This document shows positions 1 through 8,576 of a stretch of 61,600 nt of DNA, piece by piece. Source of the stretch: an uncultured Opitutia bacterium (GTDB lineage Bacteria; Verrucomicrobiota; Verrucomicrobiia; Opitutales; Opitutaceae). Each line of letters opens with the position of its first letter. Position 1 is the stretch's first letter. The stretch covers positions 1-61,600 of the forward strand of contig CAIMAQ010000029.1 in the NCBI GenBank assembly GCA_903839035.1. Reading direction: 5' to 3'. The notes below the pieces were generated by a model. It saw only the letters and a program-made list of their open reading frames with translations, did not search any database and was not told the origin of the DNA. The translations under genes and the position numbers were made by a program.

Positions 1-23
1 CACCGTCGAATAACGCGCACTGC

Positions 24-112
24 GCTGCGTTGGGAGATCGCAGATCGAGGTTCGGAAATCGCATGGCGGTATTCTGGCTTCGATCTCCCACCCGCGATCT
101 CCGAAACCTGGC
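24..112. repeat. Degenerate inverted repeat of the 'GATCG/TTCG' family upstream of trpE
   Basis: Two diverged arms face each other. One carries GGGAGATCGCAGATCGAGG followed by TTCGG; the other carries CTTCGATCTCCC and GCGATCTCCGAA. The style resembles the interspersed repeats at 7458-7568 and 32524-32587. No coding region is visible in positions 1-178. Confidence 0.5.
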
Positions 113-178
113 CCGCGCGGGCCCTCCGATTCCGCCTTGCCGCTTCGCGGAGGCCCACGCATAAGCCCTGACCCGCCA

Positions 179-1660
179 ATGAACATCCACCCGACCCGTG
201 ACGCCTTTCTCCGCCTCGCCGCGCAGGGCAATGTCATTCCGGTTTACACCGACCTGATGGCGGATTTCGAGACGCCCGTCTCGGCCTATGCGAAGCTCAA
301 GGCGGCCGGTCCGTCGTATCTGCTCGAGTCGGTCGAGGGCGGCGAACGCCTCTCACGCTACAGCTTTATCGGCTGCCGCCCCAGGAAGGTGTTCATCTGC
401 GGACCGCAAACCACGGAGATTCGGCAGCCAGGCAAGCCCGCGGAAACCGTCCCTACCCCGGCCGACCCCCTCAAGCTGATCGAGGCCGAGATGGCGGGCT
501 ACCAACCCGTCACTCTGCCCGGACTGCCCCGCTTCACGGGTGGAGCGGTCGGTTTCGTGGGCTACGAGTACATCACCCGCATCGAGCCGACCGTCCCGGC
601 CGCGGCGCACGACGAGCTCAAGGTGCCGCTGCTCTACTTCATGCTCTCGGACTCGCTGCTGATTTTCGACCGCGCCAAGCAGACCCTCCGCCTGTGCGTG
701 AACGCCCACATCCGCGGCGACGCCGGGGCGGCCTACGATGCCGCCATTGCCGAGGTGCAGGCGCTCTTCGGGCTGCTCAACCAATCCAGCCACCTGGCCC
801 CCGCCCCCCTGGTCGAGCCGGCCCGGGTCGCCGTTTCGCCGGGCAACTTCACCCGCGAGCGCTTTGAAAAGTGCGTCGAGGACTCAAAGGAATACATCCG
901 GGCCGGCGATATCATCCAGGTCGTCGGCGCCCAGCGTTTTACCCAGCCGTTCACCAAGTCCCCACTCGACCTCTACCGGGCGTTGCGGACGGTCAACCCC
1001 TCGCCCTACATGTTCATCCTCGAGGCGGGTGATTTCTCCATCGTGGGCGCCTCCCCCGAGGTCCACGTGCGGCTCACCGACGGCTTGGTGGAAATCCGCC
1101 CGATCGCCGGCACCCGCCGGCGCGGCGCCAGCGCCGCCGAGGATGCCGCGCTGGAGAAGGAACTGCTGGCCGATGAGAAAGAGAAGGCGGAGCACCTGAT
1201 GCTCGTGGACCTCGCGCGCAACGACATCGGCCGGGTCTGCCAGTTCGGCAGCGTCGTCGTGCCGGATTTCATGACCGTGGAGCGCTACTCACATGTGATG
1301 CATATCGTTTCACAGGTGGAAGGACGCATCGCGCCGGACAAAAACGCCTACGACCTCATGCGAGCGACTTTTCCGGCCGGCACCGTGAGCGGTGCACCCA
1401 AGATCCGCGCGATGCAGATCATCTCGCAGATCGAGCAGCTCCAGCGGGGCTTCTATGCCGGGGCGCTGGGCTACTTCGGCTATGACGGCAACATGGACAC
1501 CTGCATCATGCTGCGCACCGCCTTGCTGAAAAATGGCCGCGTTTACATCCAGGCCGGCGGCGGCTGGGTCGCCGATTCCGTGCCCGCCGAGGAATACCAG
1601 GAATCGATCAACAAGGCCTCGGCGCTCTTCAAAGCCGTGGCCATGGCCGAGCAGTTTTAA
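179..1660 (+). CDS. trpE: Anthranilate synthase component I (TrpE)
   Basis: 493 aa. It should convert chorismate and an ammonia donor to anthranilate, the first step of tryptophan synthesis, in the cytoplasm with a TrpG partner not seen here. The N-terminal half has the tryptophan-binding 'LLES' region (YLLESVEGGERLSRYSF). The C-terminal chorismate-binding domain has IRPIAGTRRRG, LMLVDLARNDIGRV, YSHVMHIVSQVEG and PAGTVSGAPK, all family signatures. I chose the ATG at 179 because the 14 residues in front of it (from 137) are Pro/Arg-rich and unlike the family. No other trp gene is adjacent, so it appears to be a single-gene unit here. PabB is the main alternative, but the LLES region and length favour TrpE. 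Confidence 0.95.
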   Translation: MNIHPTRDAFLRLAAQGNVIPVYTDLMADFETPVSAYAKLKAAGPSYLLESVEGGERLSRYSFIGCRPRKVFICGPQTTEIRQPGKPAETVPTPADPLKLIEAEMAGYQPVTLPGLPRFTGGAVGFVGYEYITRIEPTVPAAAHDELKVPLLYFMLSDSLLIFDRAKQTLRLCVNAHIRGDAGAAYDAAIAEVQALFGLLNQSSHLAPAPLVEPARVAVSPGNFTRERFEKCVEDSKEYIRAGDIIQVVGAQRFTQPFTKSPLDLYRALRTVNPSPYMFILEAGDFSIVGASPEVHVRLTDGLVEIRPIAGTRRRGASAAEDAALEKELLADEKEKAEHLMLVDLARNDIGRVCQFGSVVVPDFMTVERYSHVMHIVSQVEGRIAPDKNAYDLMRATFPAGTVSGAPKIRAMQIISQIEQLQRGFYAGALGYFGYDGNMDTCIMLRTALLKNGRVYIQAGGGWVADSVPAEEYQESINKASALFKAVAMAEQF

Positions 1661-1688
1661 GCGGCCCGGGGCGCGCGGCCCGGGGCGC
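1661..1688. repeat. 14-bp perfect tandem duplication after trpE
   Basis: GCGGCCCGGGGCGC occurs twice back to back, at 1661-1674 and 1675-1688, directly after the trpE stop. It can fold into a GC-rich hairpin but has no T-run, so I do not call it a terminator. Confidence 0.7.
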
Positions 1689-1869
1689 CTGTAGTGCGCC
1701 ACCGTGACACGTAGTAGAACTGAAGTGTGCCAAAATCGCGCCTAATGAGTGCGCATTTGGGGCATCTACCGAGGGGGCTGGCCCGTCTCAGGCTTGGAAC
1801 AGACCTAGCTATCAGTTGGGAACAAACCAACGGCTTCAGGCCTCTACACTAACCCGAGGATTTTACTCT

Positions 1870-2949
1870 ATGCCCGCTAAATCCAAGTTTCACGACCCCG
1901 CGGTCGAGACCGATGAGTCTCCCGCCGCTCTCCGCGTCGAATTGCAAGACGCTCCCCCGTCCTTTCTGGAAAAGGCCGACCGTTCCGCACCCGAGGCGCC
2001 CATCCCGCACGGCGAGCGCAGCAATCTGCAGCTGTACCTCCAGGAGATCGGCAAGACCCCCCTCCTCACCATCGCCGAGGAAATCACCCTCGCGCGCCGC
2101 ATCCGCCGCGGCGACAAGGCCGCCCGCGATCACATGATCTCGGCCAACCTGCGCCTGGTCGTGAAAATCGCAATGGACTACAAGGACTTCGGCCTCCCGC
2201 TCCTCGACCTCATCAGTGAGGGCAACATCGGCCTGATCAAGGCCGTCGAACGCTTCGACCCGCGCAAGGGCGGCAAGCTCTCGACCTACGCCGCTTGGTG
2301 GATCAAGCAGTCCATCAAGCGCGCCCTCGCCAACCAGTCCAAGACCATCCGCCTGCCAGTCCACCTGGTGGACAAGATTTCCAAGATGCGCCGCACCGCC
2401 ATGAAGCTCACCGAGGAGCTCGGCCGCGAGCCCACCGACGAGGAGTTGGCCATTGAGCTCCAGATCCCCACCAGCAAGGTCGCCCACCTCAAGTCTGTCA
2501 GCGTGCGCCCGGCTTCGCTCGACGCACCCGTCGGCGAGGACGGCGACTCGGCGACGTTCGGCGAGATCGTCGGCGATGACAACGCCATCAGCCCCTATGA
2601 CGGCCTGCGCGACAAGAACCAGAACTCCGACCTGCACGCCATGGTCGAGTCGCTGGACGAGCGTGAGGCCGAGATCATCAAGCTCCGCTTCGGCTTGGAC
2701 GGCAAGGACGAGCTCACGCTCGAGGAGGTCGGCAAGAAATTCCACGTCACCCGCGAACGCATCCGCCAGCTCGAGTACCTCGCGCTGTCCAAGATGCGCC
2801 GCGCCATGGCGAAGCACGAGGCCGTCCGCACCACCGAGGAAATCGAGGAGGACGACCGCGTGCGCCAGCGCAACGCCGTCATCCGCGACTTCATCGAGGC
2901 CAAGTCCCGCAAGACCGCTACCCCTCCGGCCAAGGCCGGACGGAACTGA
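1870..2949 (+). CDS. Sigma-70 family RNA polymerase sigma factor (RpoD/SigA-like, no region 1.1)
   Basis: 359 aa. The protein has region 1.2 (NLQLYLQEIGKTPLLTIAEE), region 2 (NLRLVVKIAMDY, DLISEGNIGLIKAVERFD, TYAAWWIKQSIKRAL), region 3 (IRLPVHLVDKISKM) and region 4 (TLEEVGKKFHVTRERIRQLE). About 55 Pro/Glu-rich residues precede region 1.2, so the large acidic region 1.1 of classical RpoD is absent. The ATG at 1870 has GAGGA 9 nt upstream (1856-1860). It is followed by a rho-independent terminator. It could be the primary sigma factor of a lineage with a short N-terminus or a group 2 paralogue; sequence alone does not decide. Confidence 0.9.
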   Translation: MPAKSKFHDPAVETDESPAALRVELQDAPPSFLEKADRSAPEAPIPHGERSNLQLYLQEIGKTPLLTIAEEITLARRIRRGDKAARDHMISANLRLVVKIAMDYKDFGLPLLDLISEGNIGLIKAVERFDPRKGGKLSTYAAWWIKQSIKRALANQSKTIRLPVHLVDKISKMRRTAMKLTEELGREPTDEELAIELQIPTSKVAHLKSVSVRPASLDAPVGEDGDSATFGEIVGDDNAISPYDGLRDKNQNSDLHAMVESLDEREAEIIKLRFGLDGKDELTLEEVGKKFHVTRERIRQLEYLALSKMRRAMAKHEAVRTTEEIEEDDRVRQRNAVIRDFIEAKSRKTATPPAKAGRN

Positions 2950-2981
2950 GCGTCAGAACGGAGAACCAGCAAGTTTTCCCA

Positions 2982-3006
2982 GGCCGGCCGCAATGCCGGC
3001 CTTTTT
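2982..3006 (+). terminator. Rho-independent terminator of the sigma factor gene
   Basis: Seven-bp stem GGCCGGC (2982-2988) pairs with GCCGGCC (2995-3001) around a 6-nt loop and is followed by five T residues. Confidence 0.85.
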
Positions 3007-3118
3007 CATGTCCGCACCGGACGACCCGTCTGACGTGGATTGGGCTTTACGCCCGACAGGCTTGAACCTTCCCAGATGCCGGGTAAACCCCGACCCACGG
3101 GAACGAGCCAGGCGGCAT

Positions 3119-3149
3119 AAAAAAGCCGCCCCGATTGCTCGGGGCGGCT
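3119..3149 (-). terminator. Rho-independent terminator of rpsA
   Basis: An 11-bp perfect stem (AGCCGCCCCGA at 3124-3134 with its complement at 3139-3149) around a TTGC loop. On the minus strand it runs into six T residues (3119-3124). It lies 30 bp after the rpsA stop. Confidence 0.93.
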
Positions 3150-3178
3150 GGAAGTTTCGCGAAGGAATTCGCGCTGGC

Positions 3179-4849
3179 TTATTCCTTCTTGGACGCCTCG
3201 TCGAGGATGTCGCCGAGGTTCATCATGTCGGTGCCACTCTGGCGGTTGAGCGCCTCGTAGGCCGTCGTCTCGGCGGCGAGCTGCTCGGCGCTGTAGTTGG
3301 CGGCCTTGATGCTCAGCCCGAGGCGGCGTTCGTCGCGATCGATCTTGATCACGCGCGCGCTGACCTCCTGGCCGGGCTTCAGGACATCCTTCACCTTCTC
3401 GATGCGCTCCTCGCTGATCTGCGAGATGTGCACGAGGCCGTCGATGCCGTCCTTCAGCTCCACGAAGGCGCCGAACGAGGTGAGCTTGGTGACAGTGCCC
3501 TTGACGACGTCGCCGATGCGGAAGAACGAGTCGATGTCCGACCACGGATCCGTCGCGAGCTGCTTCATGCCGAGGCTGATGCGCTGCTGGGAGGAATCCA
3601 CGTCGAGCACGATCGCGTCCACTTCGTCGCCCTTCTTGAGGACTTCGGAGGGATGGTTGACCTTGCGGGTCCACGACATGTCGGAGACGTGCACCATGCC
3701 GTCGATGCCCTCTTCGAGTTCGATGAAGGCGCCGTAGGTCGTCATGTTGCGAACCTTGCCGCGGACACGAGCGCCGATCGGGTAGTTGTGGCGGACCATA
3801 TCCCACGGGTTGGGCTCGAGCTGGCGGAGGCCGAGCGAGATCTTCTGCTCGTCCTTCTGGATGCCGAGGACCACCGCATCGAGCTCCTGGCCGACCTTGA
3901 GCAGCTCGGAGGGCTTGGTGATGCGCTTCGTCCAGGACATCTCGGTGATGTGCACGAGGCCCTCGACGCCGGGTTCGATTTCCACGAACGCGCCGTAGGG
4001 CACGAGGTTGACGACCTTGCCGTGAACCTTGGCGCCGACCGGGAACTTCCGGTCGATCTCGTCCCACGGGTTCTTGGTGGTCTGCTTGAGGCCGAGGGAC
4101 ACGCGCTCTTTCTCGCGGTTCACCTCAATGATCATGACCTGAACCTCTTCACCCTGCTTGAGCATTTCGGAGGGGTGCGAGATGCGACCCCAGCTCATGT
4201 CGGTGATGTGGAGGAGGCCGTCCATGCCGTCGAGGTCGATGAACGCGCCGAAGTCGGTGATGTTCTTGACCACGCCCTTGCGGACCTGGCCGGGCTGGAT
4301 GCTCTCGAGCAGGTTGCGGCGCTTGCTGGTGCGCTGCTCCTCGATGAGCTCGCGGCGGGACAGGACAATGTTCTTCCGCTCGAGGTTGATCTTGAGGACC
4401 TTGAAGTCGTAGGTCTGGCCCACGTACTGGTCGAGGTTCTTGGGGGGCTGCACGTCGATGTGCGACGCGGGCATGAACGCATCGACGCCGATGCTGATGA
4501 TCAGGCCGCCCTTGACCTTGGCCTTCACGCGGCCGGCGGCCACGGAACCCTCGGGGAACTTGGTGAGGATGTTGTCCCAGTTTTTCTTCTGCTCGGCGAG
4601 GTCGTAGGACAGGACGGGGGCGCCGTTCTTGTCTTCGAGCTTCTGGACGAGCACCTCGATCGTGGAGCCGATTTGCAGCTCGCCGATGTCGAGAAATTCG
4701 TTGGCGGGGACGAGGCCTTCGGATTTGCCGCCGATATCGACGACAACTTCGTTCTGGCGGATTTCGGTGATGGTGCCCGGGACAATCGCGCCTTCCTTGA
4801 GTTTATCAAAGGACGACTGGGCGAGGAGATCTGACATTACTGAACTCAT
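3179..4849 (-). CDS. rpsA: 30S ribosomal protein S1
   Basis: 556 aa, the length expected of a full S1. Six S1 OB-fold repeats are visible in order: GAIVPGTITEI, GSVAAGRVKAKVKGG, GQVRKGVVKNITDFGAFID, GAKVHGKVVNLVPYGAFVE, GARVRGKVRNMTTYGAFIE and GDVVKGTVTKLTSFGAFVE. S1 binds mRNA leaders and docks them to the 30S subunit, which fits a genome where many genes have weak Shine-Dalgarno sites. An alternative ATG lies four codons downstream (4837). It is a single-gene unit with its own terminator. The 200-bp leader holds a short GC hairpin near 4908-4926; I could not place a convincing promoter. Confidence 0.97.
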   Translation of the reverse strand: MSSVMSDLLAQSSFDKLKEGAIVPGTITEIRQNEVVVDIGGKSEGLVPANEFLDIGELQIGSTIEVLVQKLEDKNGAPVLSYDLAEQKKNWDNILTKFPEGSVAAGRVKAKVKGGLIISIGVDAFMPASHIDVQPPKNLDQYVGQTYDFKVLKINLERKNIVLSRRELIEEQRTSKRRNLLESIQPGQVRKGVVKNITDFGAFIDLDGMDGLLHITDMSWGRISHPSEMLKQGEEVQVMIIEVNREKERVSLGLKQTTKNPWDEIDRKFPVGAKVHGKVVNLVPYGAFVEIEPGVEGLVHITEMSWTKRITKPSELLKVGQELDAVVLGIQKDEQKISLGLRQLEPNPWDMVRHNYPIGARVRGKVRNMTTYGAFIELEEGIDGMVHVSDMSWTRKVNHPSEVLKKGDEVDAIVLDVDSSQQRISLGMKQLATDPWSDIDSFFRIGDVVKGTVTKLTSFGAFVELKDGIDGLVHISQISEERIEKVKDVLKPGQEVSARVIKIDRDERRLGLSIKAANYSAEQLAAETTAYEALNRQSGTDMMNLGDILDEASKKE

Positions 4850-5050
4850 GTGCGGAAAACCGGCGGTCAGACGCCCTGCTCCAGAAGCGCCAGCCCACCG
4901 GTGATGACCCCGCCATAAAGCGGGGCCGTGGGTTGACTGTTGAACTGAGGTGAAAAGCCGGCGGGAGCATCGCGGCGACGCCAGCTTGACCGATAACTAT
5001 GCCGCGAACGGTCAGGTTCCCCTGCCCCGCACCCTGCCGCAAGCTGAAAT

Positions 5051-5524
5051 TTAACCCTTTTTGGGTGTAACCAGTGCCTGCGCCACCCCGCCAAAGAAGA
5101 CCTCGTAGTAAGGGGTGTCGCGGAGCTTCGTCTCGGTCGCAAAACCCGGCCGGTCAGTGGAGTCTTCCTCGATGATTTCCTTAAGCTCGACGCTCACCTC
5201 ACTGCCACCATCACTTAACGATATGATGTGGATGGATATGGAAATTTGACGGGTGCCCTGCAAGGAGTCTTTTTTGGACAACCCGCTGACTGCCTCGATG
5301 CGGCCCTGGGCCGGTCCGCCACCGGTCACCCGGAATTCCATCCGCGCCAGCGCAGCCCGGGCGGCATCATAAACGATGCGTGGGTCGGCCTGAAAACTGC
5401 GGGTCGTTTCCGGGGGCGGGCCGAGGCGGCCCTGGACTTCGCCGGGCATCGATTCACAGCCGGCCAGCAGCAGGGTAGCCAGCAGCAGGATGGGAGCGAA
5501 AATGGAGGCGAGGTGGCGTTTCAT
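5051..5524 (-). CDS. Small lipoprotein of unknown function
   Basis: 157 aa. The N-terminus is a lipoprotein signal: Lys/Arg, a hydrophobic stretch, then the lipobox LLAGC with Cys at residue 23. The mature part has no motif I recognise. It contains 'PRIVYDAARAALARMEFRVTG' like sequence (alternating helix and strand) and an acidic segment, ELKEIIEEDS, which resembles small periplasmic alpha/beta lipoproteins. It starts 3 bp after the stop of the agmatine deiminase gene, so it is the last gene of that operon and is probably translated with it. A link to polyamine metabolism is suggested only by position. Confidence 0.8.
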   Translation of the reverse strand: MKRHLASIFAPILLLATLLLAGCESMPGEVQGRLGPPPETTRSFQADPRIVYDAARAALARMEFRVTGGGPAQGRIEAVSGLSKKDSLQGTRQISISIHIISLSDGGSEVSVELKEIIEEDSTDRPGFATETKLRDTPYYEVFFGGVAQALVTPKKG

Positions 5525-5527
5525 GGG

Positions 5528-6577
5528 TCAGGCGGGCTGCTGCTGCGAGATACAGTGCAGAGTTCCGAGCCCCCATACAAGTTCCCGGCAATCAATCGGG
5601 ATGATCTCCCGGCCCGGAAAGCAGCCCGCGAGTACCTCCGCCGCTTCCGCGTCGCGGCGCGGCTGGCGGAAAGCGGGCATCAGCACGGCCCCGTTGATGA
5701 CCAGAAAATTGGCGTAGCTCGCCGGCAGCCGCTGGCCTTCGCAAAAGCACGGTGCCGGCATCGGCAGTTCCACAATCCGGAACTCCCCTCCCGCCGGTGT
5801 CCGCAAGCCGCGCAGGCGCTCCCGGTTGAGCTTCAGCGCCGCGTAATTCACGTCGCGTGGATTTTTCTCCACCACCGTCACAATGCCGTTCGCGGAATAG
5901 AAACGGCTCAGGTCGTCAATGTGCCCGTCCGTGTCGTCGCCGACAATGCCGTCGCCGAGCCAGATGATTTGTTGCACGCCCAGGTTGTCGCGCAGCATCT
6001 GCTCGATCTCCGCGCGGGTGAGCGTGGGGTTCCGGTTCGGGTTCAGCAGGCAGGCCTCGGTCGTGAGCAACGAGCCTGCGCCGTTCACGTCGATGGAGCC
6101 GCCCTCCAGCACGCGCGAAATGACAAACCGCCGCAACTTCAGTGCCTTCGCTATCTTCGGCGGGATCGTGTTGTCCCGGTCAAACGGCGGATATTTTCCG
6201 CCCCACGCGTTGTATTTCCAGTCGGTCAGCGCGACCTCGCCCGTACGCGCGTGCTTCACAAAGATCGGCCCGTGATCGCGGCACCAGGAGTCGTTCGTCG
6301 GATGGTTGTAGAGCTCGACCTTCGCCAGGTCGGCCTTCGCCCGGGTGATCAGTGACCAGGCGCGCGGCTGGAGCGCCTTCGCAACGTTGATGCGGACCTC
6401 CTCAAAACGGCTGATGGCCGCGACGATCTCGGCGAATTTTTCCGGGATCGGCCGGAAGTGTCCCGGCCAGGTTTTGCGGTTGTGCGGCCAGGAAAGCCAG
6501 ACGGCGGCCTGTGGCTCCCACTCCGCCGGCATCCGGAAACCGAGGGCGGCGGGCGTCTTCATCGTCGGCCGGGCCAT
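5528..6577 (-). CDS. aguA: Agmatine deiminase
   Basis: 349 aa. It should hydrolyse agmatine to N-carbamoylputrescine plus ammonia. Visible family signatures are WCRDHGPIFV (substrate guanidino binding), GGSIDVNGAGSLLTTEACLLNPNRNP, the conserved DGIVGDDTDGHID segment and the C-terminal catalytic Cys342 in GTLHC. Length matches the porphyromonas-type peptidylarginine deiminase/AguA family. The start at 6577 lies 2 bp after the aguB stop, so coupling is likely; a second ATG five codons in (6562) is possible. The aguB neighbour makes AguA a better call than a generic arginine deiminase. Confidence 0.92.
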   Translation of the reverse strand: MARPTMKTPAALGFRMPAEWEPQAAVWLSWPHNRKTWPGHFRPIPEKFAEIVAAISRFEEVRINVAKALQPRAWSLITRAKADLAKVELYNHPTNDSWCRDHGPIFVKHARTGEVALTDWKYNAWGGKYPPFDRDNTIPPKIAKALKLRRFVISRVLEGGSIDVNGAGSLLTTEACLLNPNRNPTLTRAEIEQMLRDNLGVQQIIWLGDGIVGDDTDGHIDDLSRFYSANGIVTVVEKNPRDVNYAALKLNRERLRGLRTPAGGEFRIVELPMPAPCFCEGQRLPASYANFLVINGAVLMPAFRQPRRDAEAAEVLAGCFPGREIIPIDCRELVWGLGTLHCISQQQPA

Positions 6578-6579
6578 GC

Positions 6580-7458
6580 TCAGTCCACGAACCGCTTCGT
6601 GATGTCACCGTACGCATCAATGCGCCGGTCCCGCAGGAACGGCCAGTGGGTGCGGGTGGTGTCCACCTTGTCCAGGTCCACCGGGACGAGCAGGATCTCC
6701 TCCCGGTCCACGCTGGCTTTCGCGATGATCTGCCCGCTGGTGCCGGCGACAAAGCTCTGGCCCCAAAACTCGAGGCCGTCTCCGCCGACCGGCTTTTCCG
6801 TGCCGATGCGGTTGATGGCGGCGACGTAGCAACCGTTGGCCACCGCGTGGCCCTGATGGCTGATCTGCCACGCGCCGTGCTGGTCGGCCCCGTAGGCCTT
6901 CTTTTCCCTCGGATGCCAGCCGATGGCCGTCGGATAGAACAGGATCTGCGCGCCCTGCAGCGCCGTCAGCCGGGCGCCCTCAGGATACCACTGGTCCCAG
7001 CAGATCAGTACCCCGATCTTGCCGTACTTGGTCTGCCACGCGCGGAAACCCGTGTCCCCGGGCGTGAAATAGAACTTCTCGTAGTATCCCGGGTCGTCCG
7101 GGATGTGCATCTTCCGGTAAATGCCCAGCAGCTGGCCGTCCGCGTCGATGATGACCGCGGTGTTGTGGTAGAGGCCCGCGGAGCGCTTCTCAAACAGCGA
7201 CGCGATCACGACAACCTTGTGCTTCTTCGCAAACTGCCGGAAGGCCTTGGTGCTCGGACCCGGGATGGACTCGGCCAGCTTGAAATTCGCGTGGTCCTCG
7301 CTCTGGCAGAAGTACTGCGAGTGGAAGAGCTCCTGCGTGCAGATGATCTTCGCGCCGCGCTTCGCCGCCTGCGCCGCCAGCGCGAGGGTCTTGGCGAGAT
7401 TCGCGGCCGGGTCGGCGGTGCAGGCGTGCTGCAGGAGACCTAGAGTGACCGTGGACAT
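6580..7458 (-). CDS. aguB: N-carbamoylputrescine amidase
   Basis: 292 aa nitrilase-superfamily enzyme. It should hydrolyse N-carbamoylputrescine to putrescine, CO2 and ammonia, using the product of AguA encoded directly downstream. The Glu-Lys-Cys triad is visible as E43 (CTQE), K116 (YRKMHIPD) and C153 (VLICWDQWYPE). Conserved AIGWHPREK and GQSFVAG segments fit AguB. I chose the ATG at 7458. The frame stays open to 7512, but those 18 residues (QSKIEIQKSK type) are the translation of an interspersed repeat. The operon order is aguB-aguA-lipoprotein. Confidence 0.93.
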   Translation of the reverse strand: MSTVTLGLLQHACTADPAANLAKTLALAAQAAKRGAKIICTQELFHSQYFCQSEDHANFKLAESIPGPSTKAFRQFAKKHKVVVIASLFEKRSAGLYHNTAVIIDADGQLLGIYRKMHIPDDPGYYEKFYFTPGDTGFRAWQTKYGKIGVLICWDQWYPEGARLTALQGAQILFYPTAIGWHPREKKAYGADQHGAWQISHQGHAVANGCYVAAINRIGTEKPVGGDGLEFWGQSFVAGTSGQIIAKASVDREEILLVPVDLDKVDTTRTHWPFLRDRRIDAYGDITKRFVD

Positions 7459-7568
7459 TTTCGATTTTTGAATTTCGATCTTCGACTGTAGGTCTCGATC
7501 AGGAAAAGGCAAAGCCGCGCTTGCGGCCGGCTGTCAAATCGAGATTCGAAAATCGAGATTCGAAAATC
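7458..7568. repeat. Interspersed inverted repeat with a 14-bp tandem unit
   Basis: The left arm (TTTTCGATTTTTGAATTTCG onward, 7458-7485) faces a right arm holding two perfect 14-bp units, CGAGATTCGAAAAT, at 7540-7553 and 7554-7567. It fills the space between hisG and aguB and reaches the first codon of aguB and the last codons of hisG. Confidence 0.8.
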
Positions 7569-8451
7569 AGTACACCACTTTATTCAACGGGTACTCGACG
7601 ATACCCTCGGCGCCAAGCGCCTTGAGTTGCGGGATGATTTCGCGGACGACGCTCTCATCGATGATCGTCTCCAGCGCGATCCACTGGGGCGTGCTGAGCT
7701 GGGAAATGGTCGGGTTGCGTAGCGCGGGTAGCGCCTTGACGACCGCCTTGAGCGACGCCTTCGGCAGATTCATCTTCAGGCCGACCTTGCTCTCCGCCTC
7801 GAGGGCGCCGCGGAGCAGCAGCGCGATGGTCTCGATTTTCTTCCGCTTGGCCGGGTTGGCCCAGCTCTTTTTGTTGGCGATGAATTTGGTGTTGGTCTCG
7901 AGCAGCGTGTCGATGATGCGGAGCTTGTTCGCCCGGATCGAATTCCCGGTCTCGGTCAGGTCCACGATCGCGTCGACCAAATCCGGCACCTTGACCTCCG
8001 TCGCACCCCAGGAGAACTCCACGTCCACCTTGACACCCTTCTGCGCAAAATAGCGGCGGACGGTGCCGACCAGTTCGGTCGCCACCCGCTTGCCGGCCAG
8101 CTGCTCGGGTTTCTTGATGGGCGAGCTCTCCGGGACGCACAGCACCCAGCTCGATTTTTTGTTGGAACCGCGGCTGTAGATCAGGTCGCAGACCTCGACG
8201 ACGTCGGACTCATTCTCGAGGACCCAGTCGTGGCCGCACAGCCCGCAGTCGAAGAAGCCGTGCTCGACATAGCGGCTGACCTCCTGGCCGCGGACGAAGC
8301 GGCCGTCCAGCTCCGCGTCATTGATCGACGGCTTGTAGGAGCGCGAACTGGTGGAAATTTTCCACCCCGCCTTGGCAAACAGGCTGATGGTGGATTCCTC
8401 GAGGCTGCCTTTCGGCAGGCCCAGCATCAAGAGTGGCTTCGGGTCGGACAC
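7567..8451 (-). CDS. hisG: ATP phosphoribosyltransferase, long form (HisG)
   Basis: 294 aa from the GTG at 8451. It catalyses the first step of histidine synthesis, condensing ATP and PRPP. The N-terminal part has LGLPKGSLEEST and the type II PBP-like fold; the PRPP loop region reads DLTETGNSIRANKLRI. The last ~80 residues (KMNLPKASLKAVVKALPALRN to LGAEGIVEYPLNKVVY) are the ACT-like regulatory domain of the long form, so HisZ is not needed. Start is uncertain: ATG 8427 gives 286 aa, GTG 8451 gives 294 aa, and the reading frame stays open to 8592. It is divergent from the response regulator gene. Confidence 0.95.
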   Translation of the reverse strand: MSDPKPLLMLGLPKGSLEESTISLFAKAGWKISTSSRSYKPSINDAELDGRFVRGQEVSRYVEHGFFDCGLCGHDWVLENESDVVEVCDLIYSRGSNKKSSWVLCVPESSPIKKPEQLAGKRVATELVGTVRRYFAQKGVKVDVEFSWGATEVKVPDLVDAIVDLTETGNSIRANKLRIIDTLLETNTKFIANKKSWANPAKRKKIETIALLLRGALEAESKVGLKMNLPKASLKAVVKALPALRNPTISQLSTPQWIALETIIDESVVREIIPQLKALGAEGIVEYPLNKVVY

Positions 8452-8576
8452 GCGGCCAAAGGACACTTCGGCATTTGAAGCTTCAAGTAAATTCGCGGCC
8501 CGAGGGGCCGGACCACTCCTATTGACAACTGCCGACTCGAATCTACAAACCAGTGTAGTCCCGTAATTCCTTGTCG

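Noticed and set aside
1689-1869. Promoter for the sigma factor gene
   Set aside because: TTGGAA near 1793 and TATCAG near 1811 are too close together for a -35/-10 pair; no better pair was found.
2453-4834. 793-codon open frame antisense to rpsA and overlapping the sigma gene
   Set aside because: It is a shadow of high-GC codon bias. Its translation is Arg/Ala/Asp-rich without any family motif, while rpsA on the other strand has six clear S1 domains.
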